A stretch of DNA of 64,000 nucleotides from Competibacter_A sp037045685 (GCA_037045685.1 JBAOII010000023.1:124001-188000); one strand, 5' to 3'; counted from the first letter of the stretch, positions 44,506 through 54,210 are shown. Program-made: numbers and translations. Notes: generated by a model from the sequence alone, not told the origin.

Positions 44506-44975
44506 CGGCACTCTCGCTGCATTAGAGATAGCCGAACAGAGTCCAGCGGATAGCGCTTCCCGGCCAGATAATCGTCGATGCAGCGCAAGACCATCGGGCT
44601 GCGCAGTTTCGGTCCCAGCGCGACGATTTCCTCCCGCGTCAGCCACAGCGCCCGTTGGATGCCGTAGTCCAGCGCTTGGCCGGGATGGTGGCGCAGGGCG
44701 GTGCCGGCGAAACAGGTGCGGACGAAGGTATGGCCTTTGGGGTGGGTCCAGTAATAGAGGCCGACGATGGCTTCCACCTGAATTTCCCAGGCGGTCTCTT
44801 CCAGCGTTTCCCGGATCGCCGCCGCCGCCAGGGTTTCGTGCTCGTCCAGATGACCGGCCGGCTGGTTGTAAACCAACTCGTCGCCGTCGGCGTATTCCTC
44901 CACCAGCAGGAACCGGCCGTCGCGCTCGATAATCGTGGCGACGGTCAGACGCGGCAACCATTCCAGGGATTCCAT
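44502..44975 (-). CDS. nudJ: NUDIX hydrolase, NudJ-like
   Basis: A 157-residue Nudix pyrophosphatase. The Nudix box reads GHLDEHETLAAAAIRETLEE followed by TAW, with the metal-binding REtlEE. The N-terminal WLPRLTVATIIERDGRFLLV and YNQPAGHLD match NudJ, which hydrolyses nucleoside and thiamine pyrophosphates. The substrate assignment rests on similarity by eye. It lies 8 bases downstream of the DUF3365 gene on the same strand. Confidence 0.88.
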   Translation of the reverse strand: MESLEWLPRLTVATIIERDGRFLLVEEYADGDELVYNQPAGHLDEHETLAAAAIRETLEETAWEIQVEAIVGLYYWTHPKGHTFVRTCFAGTALRHHPGQALDYGIQRALWLTREEIVALGPKLRSPMVLRCIDDYLAGKRYPLDSVRLSLMQRECR

Positions 44976-44983
44976 GCGACCTC

Positions 44984-45589
44984 CTATTGCAGCGGCTTGG
45001 CGATGGTGAACGCCCCGCGCAATTCGCCTTCCTTGAAACCGCGCGCCTTGTCGTTCGGATACAGCGCCTTCAACTTGCCGTCCACTTCGGGATCGATATG
45101 CTCGCCGTGGCAGGCCAAGCAGGGCGCGGCGGTGGGAATCGCCTTCATGTAGCGAAAGGTCTGCTGGCCCTGGTCGTCGTCGATGACCGAGAAGAATTCC
45201 AGCTTCTCCGCGGGCTCGCCCTGCTCCTTGCGCGCCTCGAATTGTTTGAGCACGGCCAGCTCCCAGTTGTCGGGCGCGTTGTTGGGATTGCGGAGCTTGA
45301 GGCTGGTCCGGCCCACGATCATGTTGGATTCCGCCGATAGGGCGGTGGCGATCTGGTCGGCCTTATCGTGACAGACCGCGATGCCGTTGGCCGGTCCGCC
45401 GCCTTGCGTGGCTTCATGCAGCGCATCCTTCAGCTTGTCGCCGTATTTCCGGGCGACGGCGCGAGCGAGCTTGATCTCCTGTTCCGGGATGGCATCGGAC
45501 TGTTCCGCGCCGGGTTGCGGTTGCCGGGGCAGGGCAGGGCCGCTGACGAGTGCCGCGCCCAGCGCGAGAAGGAATGAAGCATGGCGCAC
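44984..45589 (-). CDS. DUF3365 (Tll0287-like) haem-domain protein
   Basis: A 201-residue exported protein with signal RHASFLLALGAALVSGPAL and the DUF3365 core (NGIAVCHDKADQIATALSAE; TSLKLRNPNNAPDNWE). A single CxxCH site (PCLACHGEHIDP) follows, then KARGFKEGELRGAFTIAKPL. Tll0287-type domains bind c-type haem and are thought to sense redox or small ligands in the periplasm. A GTG at 45589 with GGGAG upstream gives a proper signal peptide, preferred over an upstream start at 45634. It heads a two-gene unit with nudJ. Confidence 0.86.
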   Translation of the reverse strand: MRHASFLLALGAALVSGPALPRQPQPGAEQSDAIPEQEIKLARAVARKYGDKLKDALHEATQGGGPANGIAVCHDKADQIATALSAESNMIVGRTSLKLRNPNNAPDNWELAVLKQFEARKEQGEPAEKLEFFSVIDDDQGQQTFRYMKAIPTAAPCLACHGEHIDPEVDGKLKALYPNDKARGFKEGELRGAFTIAKPLQ

Positions 45590-45722
45590 GACGATTCTCC
45601 CATTTGGGTCAACGCTTGGGCGAAGTATAGGCAAATTGGCCCGCTTCGGCGGATTTTTCCGGGCGTTTGGGCTCTAAATCAACGAATATGGTTAGCAGAC
45701 CCATCCGTCGGCGAGGTGCGTG

Positions 45723-46055
45723 ATGACCCTGTCCCAGAAAACCTGTACGCCCTGTCGGGGCGGTATTCCTCCGCTGACTTCGAGCGAGGCCGAAGCCCTG
45801 TTGCCGCAAGCGCCCGGTTGGCGATTGCTGGAGAACGGTACTCGGATCGAGCGGCGATTCGAGTTCAAAGACTTCGCCGCTGCCTTGGCGTTCGTCAACC
45901 GGGTGGGCGACTTGGCCGAGCAGGAAGGGCACCATCCCGACATCACGTTCGGCTGGGGTTACGCCAGCGCGCTGTTCTACACCCACAAGATCGGCGGCCT
46001 GCACGAAAACGACTTCATCATGGCCGCCAAGGTCAACGAGCTGTATGACGAGTAA
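45723..46055 (+). CDS. phhB: Pterin-4a-carbinolamine dehydratase PhhB
   Basis: Regenerates the quinonoid pterin cofactor after aromatic-amino-acid hydroxylation, and can act as a DCoH-like protein. A 110-residue product with RRFEFKDFAAALAFVNRVG and the active-site EQEGHHPDITFGWGYASALF (the two His). ATG 45723 is chosen; a GTG three bases upstream is equivalent. No phhA hydroxylase is adjacent. A hairpin terminator follows. Confidence 0.95.
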   Translation: MTLSQKTCTPCRGGIPPLTSSEAEALLPQAPGWRLLENGTRIERRFEFKDFAAALAFVNRVGDLAEQEGHHPDITFGWGYASALFYTHKIGGLHENDFIMAAKVNELYDE

Positions 46056-46070
46056 GGATTCGTCGGATAT

Positions 46071-46090
46071 CCCCCCTTGGCAAAGGGGGG
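46071..46090. terminator. Hairpin after phhB
   Basis: CCCCCCTT (46071-46078) pairs with AAGGGGGG (46083-46090) around GGCA, between the converging phhB and Rpn genes. There is no long U-tract; it may act in both directions. Confidence 0.55.
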
Positions 46091-46109
46091 TGTTAGCTGA
46101 AGAGCTGGG

Positions 46110-47096
46110 TCACGGTTGAGCGAACACTCCCTCCAACGAGGGCGCGTCCAGCACCCGTTCCCCCCACGCTTCCAACTGGGCCGGCTCCGCTCCCGCCAGC
46201 TTGGCCTCCACCCAGCCCGGCACCGGCCCGAACCGGCGGGTCAACTGCCGCCTCAGCAGTAGCGCCTCGCCTACCGGGATACCCTTCATGATCCCCTTCT
46301 CGATGCCCTTCTCGATCCCCTCTTGCACCCACTGTTCCGCAATCGTTGTCATCAGCTCACCCTCATCGCTCAAGACCGCCGTCGCCACCCGGCGCAATTC
46401 GTCGGCGTTCAGCCGCTCCGTGCTCGGTCCCTGGGCCAGATAGCGCAGCAGCGTGATCACGTAATCCAGCCCGCTCGAACTCTGTTCCAGGTCCCGCAGC
46501 AGCCCGAAAATCTCCGGCAACCGCTCCCGCAAATCGTCGCGGAAGATGTATTTCAGGGTCAGCAGCGCGGTCTGCAACATGACCGCGCCCTGCAATTCTT
46601 CGTCCCGGTAGCCACTCAGATCGATCAGATAATAGATGCAATCCGGTATGCACTCCCGCAGCGCCGGCACGTCGGCCACGTCGTCGGCAAACCGCCGGCT
46701 GAGCCGCCACGCTTTCGCGCCGTGATAGACCACCACCGGGATGATCGGCGGCAAGCGGCCGGTATGACCGGCGTTCAGGCATTGCTCCCAAATCCGCACC
46801 CGATACCGCAGCAGGTCCAGTCCGATCCGCGATTCCACGTAGCTTTTGTGTTCGAACAGGATGTGGACATAACCGGTTCCGCCGCCGGGAAAATCGACTT
46901 CGTACAGTAAATCGGCCGGATGCTGCGCCAGGTCCGCATCCAGAAACGAGTCCTTGCCCGCGCGCAGCGTGGCCCAATCCAGCGCCGCCGCCACCGCCGG
47001 GGGCAGGTAGCGCGCCAGAAACTCCGCCGCGACTTCGGTGCGCCCGAACACCGCCTTGAAAAACCGATCATGCGGGCTGCTTAACGTCGTCATCAT
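46110..47096 (-). CDS. Rpn-family PD-(D/E)XK nuclease with DUF4351 tail
   Basis: A 328-residue protein of the Rpn / YhgA-like family. The N-terminus MTTLSSPHDRFFKAVFGRTE is diagnostic. The nuclease motif is DLLYEVDF with HILFEHKSYVE. IIPVVVYHG and the C-terminal ALLLRRQLTRRFGPVPGWVE (DUF4351-like) follow, with an EKGIEKGIMKG repeat before it. Rpn proteins are DNA endonucleases that stimulate RecA-independent recombination and are often mobile. It lies 11 bases after the last codon of the TIR-CHAT gene on the same strand. Confidence 0.9.
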   Translation of the reverse strand: MMTTLSSPHDRFFKAVFGRTEVAAEFLARYLPPAVAAALDWATLRAGKDSFLDADLAQHPADLLYEVDFPGGGTGYVHILFEHKSYVESRIGLDLLRYRVRIWEQCLNAGHTGRLPPIIPVVVYHGAKAWRLSRRFADDVADVPALRECIPDCIYYLIDLSGYRDEELQGAVMLQTALLTLKYIFRDDLRERLPEIFGLLRDLEQSSSGLDYVITLLRYLAQGPSTERLNADELRRVATAVLSDEGELMTTIAEQWVQEGIEKGIEKGIMKGIPVGEALLLRRQLTRRFGPVPGWVEAKLAGAEPAQLEAWGERVLDAPSLEGVFAQP

Positions 47097-49117
47097 GCCC
47101 TCTCCGCTATCCGCGCTTTTCCAGCGTCTCGATCAGGAACAGGATTTCGGCGGCCATCATCGATAGGGCAAATCCGGCGCGTCGGCGAGGGTGCGGTCGC
47201 GGCTGCCGGCGACGATGGCTTGGAGGGCGCGGATGAAGCGGGCGAAGCCGGGCAGCCTCGGGGTCGGCGGCCTAGTTGCTGGAGGTAGGGACGCAGCCGC
47301 GGCGGGGTCGCCGGCGCGCAGGACTTGGGTCACGTCGAAGACGAGGCGACCTGCGCCCGTCGTGATTCTCGCCGCCGTCGCGGCGGTAGGCGAGGTAGCA
47401 GGCGATGGCCTTGCGCTTTCGCCTCCGCCGCGGCGGCGGGGTTGCCGGCGTCCGTCTCGATGTCGGCGAGAATCGCCCAAGTCTTCCAAGGCTTGGACGC
47501 GTGGCCGAACTGTGCTTTGCATTCGATGGCCCGGCGGATTTCCCGCCGCGCTTCGTCCAGCCGGCGAAGCTTGCGCAGGGTCATGGCGAGATTGCTCCTC
47601 GCGATGCCTTCCATCGCCGTATCGCCAATCTCGACATACTTGTCCGCCGCTTGCCGGGAAAAGGCGGCGTGCTTCCTCCGGGCGGTCGAGGACATTGCCA
47701 TACAAGTTCCCCAGTTGCCCGAGCGTGCTCGCCTGCCCGGCGACATCGCCGAGCCGCACCTTGATCGCGAGCGATTTCCGGTAGGCGTCCTCCGCCGCTT
47801 CCGGCTGGCCCGCGTCCTGATACGCCATGCCGGTCTGATGCCAGCTCGTGGCGACGGACGCCCGGTTCGTCCAAAGCGGCGAACCGCTCGCGCGCTTCGG
47901 CATACGCCGCCAGCGCCTCCGGGTAGCGGCGCTGACTGCAGGCGGACGGTCCCAAGCTGGCCTTTGCCGACGGCGACACTTCCGGTCGTCACCGCGTTGC
48001 TCGGCGCGGCGGATAGCCTCTTCGTAGGCCGCCGCCGCTTCGTCGAGCCGGCCCAGGTCGAGAAGACAGTCGCCTTGTTCCGTGAGGCAGGCGGACGCCA
48101 TCCGTTCCGCCGCTTTGTTGGCGCGCTCCTGCGCGATGGCCTCGAAGCGCTGGCGGGCCTCGTCCAGCAGCGGCAGGGCCGGTTCCGAGCCGCCGGCCGT
48201 CTGCAACACGCGGGCCAGGAGCCAGCAGGCCCCCGCCAGATCGTAATCGGCGTCGGGATAGGCCTGCTCGCCCGCCGCCCGGGCGCGCTGGAGCAAGGCT
48301 TGCGCGCCGTCGAACGCCTCGCGCAACCGCCCGCCGGCAAGCTGCTGCTCGATGCGGGTCCGCGCCGCCTCGAACCGCGCGTGATTCCAGGCGTCGCCCA
48401 GCGCCGCCGCCGCCGCGTCGCGCACCTGCCCCACCCGCGCCAGCAGCCGGGGCTTGCCAGCATTTTGCAGCAGGCTGTAGAGCGAAGTGGTCAGGTCAAT
48501 CGTCGCCTCGGCATCCCCCGCGCGCTGCACCCGGTCGAGCAGCGCAAACAGGTTCGGCAGTTCCAGCCCCGTCAGCGTCGCCGCGAGTTCGGCGTTCTGG
48601 CCGCTCTGCTGGTAGAGGAACCCGACATACGCCCGCATCGCCTCGACCCAGCGGGCCGTCAGCGCCTCATGCTCCGCCGCGTCCAGCCGCCCGCGCAGGT
48701 AGGGGCAGAGCGCGGGATTGAGGGTGAGATGGTTGTAGCGATTCGGCGTCGCCAGCCCCGTCTCGACCAACTCGCCCGCCAGCGCGGCCACAGTCCGCCT
48801 TTTCCCACTGCATCATCGTGGCGAGCACGTCCAGATCGACCCCGCCGTGAAACACCCCGAGCACGCGCGCCCGCTCCCGGTTCGCCGCCGACAGGCGTTG
48901 CAGGGACAGTTCGACGCTGGCGAAGACCGACTGCTCCCGGCTGCCGGGGAAGCGCTGCTCCATCTCCGCCATCAGCTCGACCAGCGATTCGCGGGTGGCT
49001 TCGACGCCGCGCGCCTGCAGCGCCGGAGCCAGCAGCGCCAGGGTGCGGGCGTGGCAATGAACCGCGTCCACCAGTTGCTCGATCTCCTCGCGGGCGGCGT
49101 CCAATTCCCTCACCCTG

Positions 49118-49138
49118 CCCTCTCCCAGAGGGAGAGGG
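49118..49138. repeat. Palindromic repeat inside the TIR-CHAT gene (copy A)
   Basis: CCCTCTCC (49118-49125) pairs with GGAGAGGG (49131-49138), preceded by CCCTCACCCTG. On the coding strand it is read as NPLPLGEGRVREL, a non-family insertion typical of a dispersed intergenic repeat that jumped in frame. Confidence 0.7.
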
Positions 49139-49690
49139 TTCTGGATGGAATCGGCGTTCAGCGCCCGCTCGACCAGCTTCACCGCGTCCTCGCGGTCGAG
49201 TTGGTGCAGTTCCCGCCGGTTCCGCTGGGCCGTCGAACGGCGCGGGCAGCGCCTCGCGGCTGGTGAAGACGAGCCGGGTGTCGCCCTTGCCATTCAGCCG
49301 GGCGCAGAGCTTCAGGATGGCGTCCAGTTCGCGGCGCAAGTCCTCGTCGAGCGCCTCGGGCGTGTCCTCGGCCAGAAACGGCGGCAGCAAAACGCTCTCC
49401 ATGTTGTCCACCACCAGCAGGGTCGGCTGTTCGACCAGCGCGCGTTCGACCGGCAGGATGGCTTGCTCCAGGTCGGGGAAGGTGGCGACGGAGTAATTCT
49501 TGCCGACCAGTTGGCGGCCCAGGGCATCGAGCACCGCCTGGACGTGGCCGTGCATTTCGACCGAAACGAACACGGCGCGGCGCACCTGCTGGGAGCGGAC
49601 CAGCCAGCGGGCGAACTCGGCGGCGAGTGCGGTCTTGCCTTCGCCGCCCTGGCCGCGAATGACGGCGTAAGGGCGCCCCCTCACCCCCGG

Positions 49691-49713
49691 CCCCTCTCCC
49701 GAGGGGAGAGGGG
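49691..49713. repeat. Palindromic repeat inside the TIR-CHAT gene (copy B)
   Basis: CCCCTCTCC (49691-49699) pairs with GGAGAGGGG (49705-49713), again preceded by CCCTCACCCCC. Read as SPLPSGEGPGVRG between the CHAT and NTPase modules, just before Walker A. It is the same family as copy A. Confidence 0.7.
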
Positions 49714-51587
49714 AGAAAAGAAGGCGCTGGAGCGCGAGCAGTTCCCGGCTGCGCCCGACGAAGCCGGTTTCCGGTTCCGGCGGCAACTCGCCGAGCCGGG
49801 CCGCGAGCTGCTTCTGGAAATCCGCCACGGTCTGCTTGGCGGGCGCCATCTTGAACAGTTGCGGGTCGTCCTTCTCCTGAAACAGCACCGGCACGAACCA
49901 GTCTTCCAGCCGGAACTCGCCCGCGCCGAAGATGCGCCCGCGAAACGTGTCGTCCTTCAACGCCCGCTGGCCGGCGAGCATGGCGTCGCCCACTCGCTTG
50001 CCTGCGGCCAGCGCCCGGTAAAACGTCGCGACGAAGCGGCGCGCGGTCTCGACCAGCACGCTGTGGCTCATGGCGACCACGGAAGCCACGCCGACCTTCA
50101 GCAGTTCGGAAGCGACCGATTCGGACGCCTGTTCGGCCTGCGCGGTCTGGCAGGCTTCCAGAAACACCAGCGGGATGCGGTGGTCGCGCAGCAGCGGGCC
50201 GAGTTCGTCGGTGAAAACGGTCGCGTGCCGGCGCTTTTCGAGCTGGCCGGTGTCCTGCGGATGCTCGAAGCACAACCCGCCGAGGCCGACGCGACGGTCG
50301 TAGACACCGTGACCGTCGAAGTGGACGACGTGATAGGGCCGCTTTTGCTCGGTGCGAGCGCGGTCCAGTTCGTCGCGCAAGGCCGGCAGCGTGGGCGGAT
50401 CGAGGACGTGAATCTTGACCAAACCGGGCAGGGCTTCCATCGCCTCGACCAGCGGCAAGCGCGCTGACGCGGTGGTCGATGTAACCGCAGGCGTCGTCCT
50501 CCGGTCGGGCGGTGACCAGCAGGATGCGGATGGGCGTGGCGACCACCGGCACGTCGAACGCCTCGGTTCCCGGGAGCCGGCGGCGAACGCGGGTGGGTTT
50601 GGCGCCTTGAAACAGAAAAGCCTTGCCGTCGTGCAACAGTTCCCAGGGCAAACCGAGCAGAGTCGTTGCGGCTTCCTTGGCCGCGAGCGCCTCGGCTTCC
50701 GGCGCGTCGGCTTCGAGCGCGGTATCCACATGGACGGAGAAGCGGCGCCCCGCATGAGCGTCGATCCGCGCCCAAGCCTGCATGACGTTCGCGGTGTGGG
50801 CCACGGGGATCGCGGCTTCGTGCAAGCGCTTTCCCCATTCCACGAGGTTCGCCTCGACCTTCCGCGCCCGATCCCGGAAGTAGTGGCTCGGCCAGACGGC
50901 GTATCCCTCCAGATACCAGCGCAGATCCTCCGCTTCGATGGGGCCGAGAGGCGCGACGAAGCGCCAACTTTGCGGGCTGTGGACATCCGGCTGGCCCGGC
51001 GTGGCCGGTTCGTAGACCAAACGGGCGCGGGCGGAGGCGCGGCGGACGCCATCTTTCTCTCGAAACTCCAGGTCGGTGAGTTCGAGAACGAGTTCCTCCA
51101 GCGGCTCGGCCCTGGGCTGCGGCGTGGGCGCCACGTCGGCGGAGAGCCGCTTGCCCACGGCGACGAGGATCGCGTTCATCGCCGCTTCGACGCCGCCCGC
51201 GTCGCTGCTCACGGGGATGTAAACCGGCTCCTCGCCGAAGAACTCCTCCAGCACGCCGAGCTTGGTGCCGTTCAGCGACAGCGGAATGACCGGGAATTGA
51301 TCCTTGCCGCGCTGCTTCCTGCACCTTGAAGCGCATGGCGCAATTCCTTGCCGACCCATTTCGATTGCAGCGCGTCGGTGCTGACCACGACCGCATAGGC
51401 CGACGCCGCATCGATGGCCTTCTTGATCTCCAGCCAGAGCGGATCGCCGCCGCGCAGCTCGCGCGAGTCGATCCAACCGTCTTGGCCGTGGTCGGCCAGC
51501 GCCGCGCGGAGATCGCGCACGAAACCGTCGTCCTGCGAGCTGTGGGAGATGAAGAGCTTGTCCATAGCTTGCTGCTCCTGCGTTCGT

Positions 51588-52547
51588 TCAGGCCAGCGCC
51601 GCCGCCACGCCGCGTAACGCCGGGTTGTTGGCGGTGATCACCCAGGTCGGGATGGCCGCCAGGTAATCGCTGAACCGGCCCTTGGCCTCGAATCGGGCGC
51701 GGAACGCCGAACGGTCGAAGAAATCGCCCAGCCGTGGCACGATGCCGCCGCCGATATAAACCCCACCTCGCGCGCCGAGCGTGATCGCCAGATTGCCCGC
51801 CGCCGTGCCCAGCGCGCCGCAGAACAGCTCCAGCACTTCGAAGCAGTGCCGGCAGCTTCCCGTCAACGCCCGCTCGGTGACGTCGGCCGGTGCCAGCTCT
51901 TCCGCCGGCCAACCCTCCAGTTCGGCCAGCGCCGCGTAAAGGTTGACCAGTCCCGGCCCGGACAGCAGCCGCTCCGGCGAGACGTGGTCGAAGCGCCGCC
52001 GCAAGATCCGGCCGATCGCCCATTCCCGCTCGTCGTGGGCGGAAAAGGTGACGTGGCCGCCTTCGGTGTCGAGCGGAATCCAGCGCTGGCCGGACCACAC
52101 CAGTCCCGATACGCCCAAGCCAGTTCCCGGTCCGATCAGACCGATGGGCGCTTCCGCGGCCGCCGTTCCGCCGCCTACCGGCCGGCGCTCGTCCGGACCC
52201 AGCAACGGCAGCGCCAGCGCCAGCGCGGTAAAGTCGTTCAGGATCAACAATTGCTCCAGGCCCAATTTCTGCCGGGCGGCCTCCGTCGAAAACGACCAGG
52301 GACTGTTGGTGAACTGAATCCAGTCGCCCGTGACCGGCGTGGCGACCGCGACGGCGGCGCGGCGCGGGCGCGGCCCGGGAATCTCGCGCAAATAGGCGGT
52401 GGCGGCTTGGACCAGGTCGGGATAGTCGGCGCCGCTCAAAATGCGTTCGGCCTCGATGCGGCCATCGGGGGTCGCCAGAGCGAAACGGGCGTTGGTGCCG
52501 CCGATATCGGCGACCAAATCGTGGGACTTCGCGGGGTCGGTTTGCAT
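51588..52547 (-). CDS. glk: Glucokinase
   Basis: ATP-dependent glucose phosphorylation to glucose-6-phosphate. The 319-residue bacterial Glk family protein has LVADIGGTNARFALATPDG (phosphate-binding), AVAVATPVTGDWIQFTN, LLILNDFTALALALP with the catalytic Asp, GLIGPGTGLGVSGLV and GGVYIGGGIVPRLGDFF. The start at 52547 (MQTDPAKS, with AGGA 8-11 bases upstream) is chosen over in-frame upstream codons. It supports the glycogen/glucose metabolism suggested by glgB. It lies 22 bases from the TIR gene, on the same strand, transcribed toward it. Confidence 0.95.
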   Translation of the reverse strand: MQTDPAKSHDLVADIGGTNARFALATPDGRIEAERILSGADYPDLVQAATAYLREIPGPRPRRAAVAVATPVTGDWIQFTNSPWSFSTEAARQKLGLEQLLILNDFTALALALPLLGPDERRPVGGGTAAAEAPIGLIGPGTGLGVSGLVWSGQRWIPLDTEGGHVTFSAHDEREWAIGRILRRRFDHVSPERLLSGPGLVNLYAALAELEGWPAEELAPADVTERALTGSCRHCFEVLELFCGALGTAAGNLAITLGARGGVYIGGGIVPRLGDFFDRSAFRARFEAKGRFSDYLAAIPTWVITANNPALRGVAAALA

Positions 52548-52857
52548 CGCGCTGTTCCTGGCCGGAGGAAAATTGATTGAATCTAGCCATTTAATTGTAG
52601 CAACCGCGAAGACAATCGCGCGGTTTCGGCCCATGGCGGAAACCGCGTTGCCGATTCGTCAGCAACCGGCTTGTCAATTGCTGCAAAGCCACATTAGAAT
52701 AGGTGAAATTTCTTGTCGCGCCCGGGATTCCACAATACAAAATTTTCCGGTTCCATCCATGGCCGTTCGCGCATGGCCCCGGCAGTGTTCGGGGCGGATG
52801 TGACCCGGTGCTTTGTCGAGCTTGATTAACCCCGTAACCCCCTAAGAGGTAGGAAAA
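52548..52857. other. Intergenic region glk / aceA
   Basis: A 310-base gap between divergent genes. It holds the predicted aceA promoter (52671-52700), a relatively A/T-rich stretch around 52700-52750, and an AGAGGTAGGA ribosome site just before the aceA ATG. No small gene was recognised. Confidence 0.5.
52671..52700 (+). promoter_or_regulatory. aceA promoter
   Basis: TTGTCA (52671-52676), 18-base spacer, TAGAAT (52695-52700), about 158 bases before the aceA ATG. This long leader could hold control sites. Confidence 0.5.
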
Positions 52858-54150
52858 ATGTCGTTTCTAAGCGTCGAACAACTGAAAAAAGATTGGGCCG
52901 AGAATCCCCGCTGGAAAGGCATCAAGCGCGGCTACACCGCCGAGGAAGTCGTGCGTCTGCGCGGCAGCATTCCCGTCGAGTACAGCCTGGCGCAGCGGGG
53001 CGCCGAGAATCTGTGGAAGCTGATCACCACCACGCCCTACGTCAACTGCCTGGGCGCCTTGACCGGCGGGCAGGCCATGCAGCAGGCCAAGGCCGGCGTC
53101 AAGGCCATCTACCTGTCCGGCTGGCAGGTCGCCGCCGACAACAACAGCTACATGTCGATGTATCCCGACCAATCGCTGTATCCGGTCGATTCCGTGCCGC
53201 TGGTGGTCGAGCGCATCAACAACACTTTCAAGCGCGCCGACGAAATCCAGTGCGCGCGCGGCATCGGGCCGGGGCACAAGGATTTCATCGACTATTTCCT
53301 GCCGATCGTCGGCGACGCCGAAGCCGGTTTCGGCGGGGTGCTGAACGCGCATGAGCTGATGAAGCGCATGATCCGCGCCGGCGCGGCGGGGGTCCATTTC
53401 GAGGATCAACTGGCCTCGGTCAAGAAGTGCGGCCACATGGGCGGCAAGGTGCTGGTGCCGAGCCAGGAAGCGGTGCAGAAACTGATCGCCGCCCGCTTGG
53501 CGGCCGACGTCTACGGCGTGCCGACCATCCTGTTGGCCCGCACCGACGCCGAAGCGGCCGATCTGCTGACCAGCGACTGCGACGAGAACGACAAGCCGTT
53601 TTGCACCGGCGAGCGCACCGTCGAAGGCTTCTACAAGACCAAGAAGGGCTTGGAACAAGCGATTTCCCGCGGTCTGGCCTACGCGCCCTACGCCGACATG
53701 GTGTGGTGCGAGACCGGCACGCCCGATCTCAACTTCGCCAAGAAATTCGCCGACGCGATCCGCGACAAGTTCCCCGGCAAGCTGCTGGCCTACAACTGCT
53801 CGCCGTCGTTCAACTGGAAGAAGAATCTGGACGATGCCACCATCGCCAAGTTCCAGCGCGAGCTGGGCGCGATGGGCTACAAGTACCAGTTCATCACCTT
53901 GGCCGGCATCCACAACATGTGGTATCACATGTTCGATCTGGCGCAGGACTACGTGAAGCGCGGCATGTCGGCTTACGTCGAGAAGGTGCAGGAGCAGGAA
54001 TTCGCGGCGCGGGATCGCGGCTACACCTTCGTCAGTCACCAGCAGGAAGTCGGCACCGGCTACTTCGACGACGTGACCACCGTCATTCAGGGCGGCGTGT
54101 CGTCGGTGACCGCGCTGACCGGTTCCACGGAAGAAGAGCAATTCCACTGA
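52858..54150 (+). CDS. aceA: Isocitrate lyase
   Basis: First enzyme of the glyoxylate shunt: isocitrate to succinate and glyoxylate. The 430-residue protein has the active-site KKCGHMGGKVLVPSQE with the catalytic Cys, GGQAMQQAKAGVKAIYLSGW, TILLARTDAEAADL and YNCSPSFNWKKNLDD. A strong AGGTAGGA ribosome site precedes the ATG. It is followed by a palindrome, an intrinsic terminator and then aceB, so the two genes are separable units. Together they let the cell grow on acetate or fatty acids. Confidence 0.97.
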   Translation: MSFLSVEQLKKDWAENPRWKGIKRGYTAEEVVRLRGSIPVEYSLAQRGAENLWKLITTTPYVNCLGALTGGQAMQQAKAGVKAIYLSGWQVAADNNSYMSMYPDQSLYPVDSVPLVVERINNTFKRADEIQCARGIGPGHKDFIDYFLPIVGDAEAGFGGVLNAHELMKRMIRAGAAGVHFEDQLASVKKCGHMGGKVLVPSQEAVQKLIAARLAADVYGVPTILLARTDAEAADLLTSDCDENDKPFCTGERTVEGFYKTKKGLEQAISRGLAYAPYADMVWCETGTPDLNFAKKFADAIRDKFPGKLLAYNCSPSFNWKKNLDDATIAKFQRELGAMGYKYQFITLAGIHNMWYHMFDLAQDYVKRGMSAYVEKVQEQEFAARDRGYTFVSHQQEVGTGYFDDVTTVIQGGVSSVTALTGSTEEEQFH

Positions 54151-54159
54151 GCGCCGCGC

Positions 54160-54189
54160 CCGCCGTCCGCCGCTAGCGGCGGACGGCGG
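54160..54189. repeat. Perfect palindrome after aceA
   Basis: A 15-base arm (54160-54174) and its exact complement (54175-54189) with no spacer, centred on CTAG. It lies 10 bases after the aceA stop and before a separate U-tailed terminator. As RNA it would form a very stable hairpin that could protect the aceA mRNA 3' end. Confidence 0.65.
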
Positions 54190-54210
54190 AACTCGCCGGC
54201 CATCCCGTTG

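Larger units (their letters stand above)
47107..51565 (-). pseudogene. TIR-CHAT-STAND NTPase-TPR gene, broken by many frameshifts
   Basis: Joining frames gives one ~1480-residue protein. A TIR domain comes first (MDKLFISHSSQDDGFVRDLR; the NADase-type Glu in SKWVGKELRHAL). A CHAT caspase-like protease follows (His in VVHFDGHGVYD, Cys in LVFLEACQTAQ). Next are a STAND NTPase (Walker A GQGGEGKTALAAEF, Walker B LLVVDNMES, LVFTSREALP), a winged-helix-like region and TPRs (EGNPLP-free stretch RLDEARREIRRAIECKAQFG). The C-terminus AAEILFLIETLEKRG ends at 47107. Breaks occur near 51320, 50460, 49225, 48790, 47985, 47935, 47865, 47675, 47415, 47350 and 47155, with few nonsense codons. Two palindromic repeats lie within it. 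CHAT and TIR proteins with STAND modules act in defence or cell death; two effectors in one chain is unusual. Whether it is decayed or misassembled is undecided. Confidence 0.7.
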
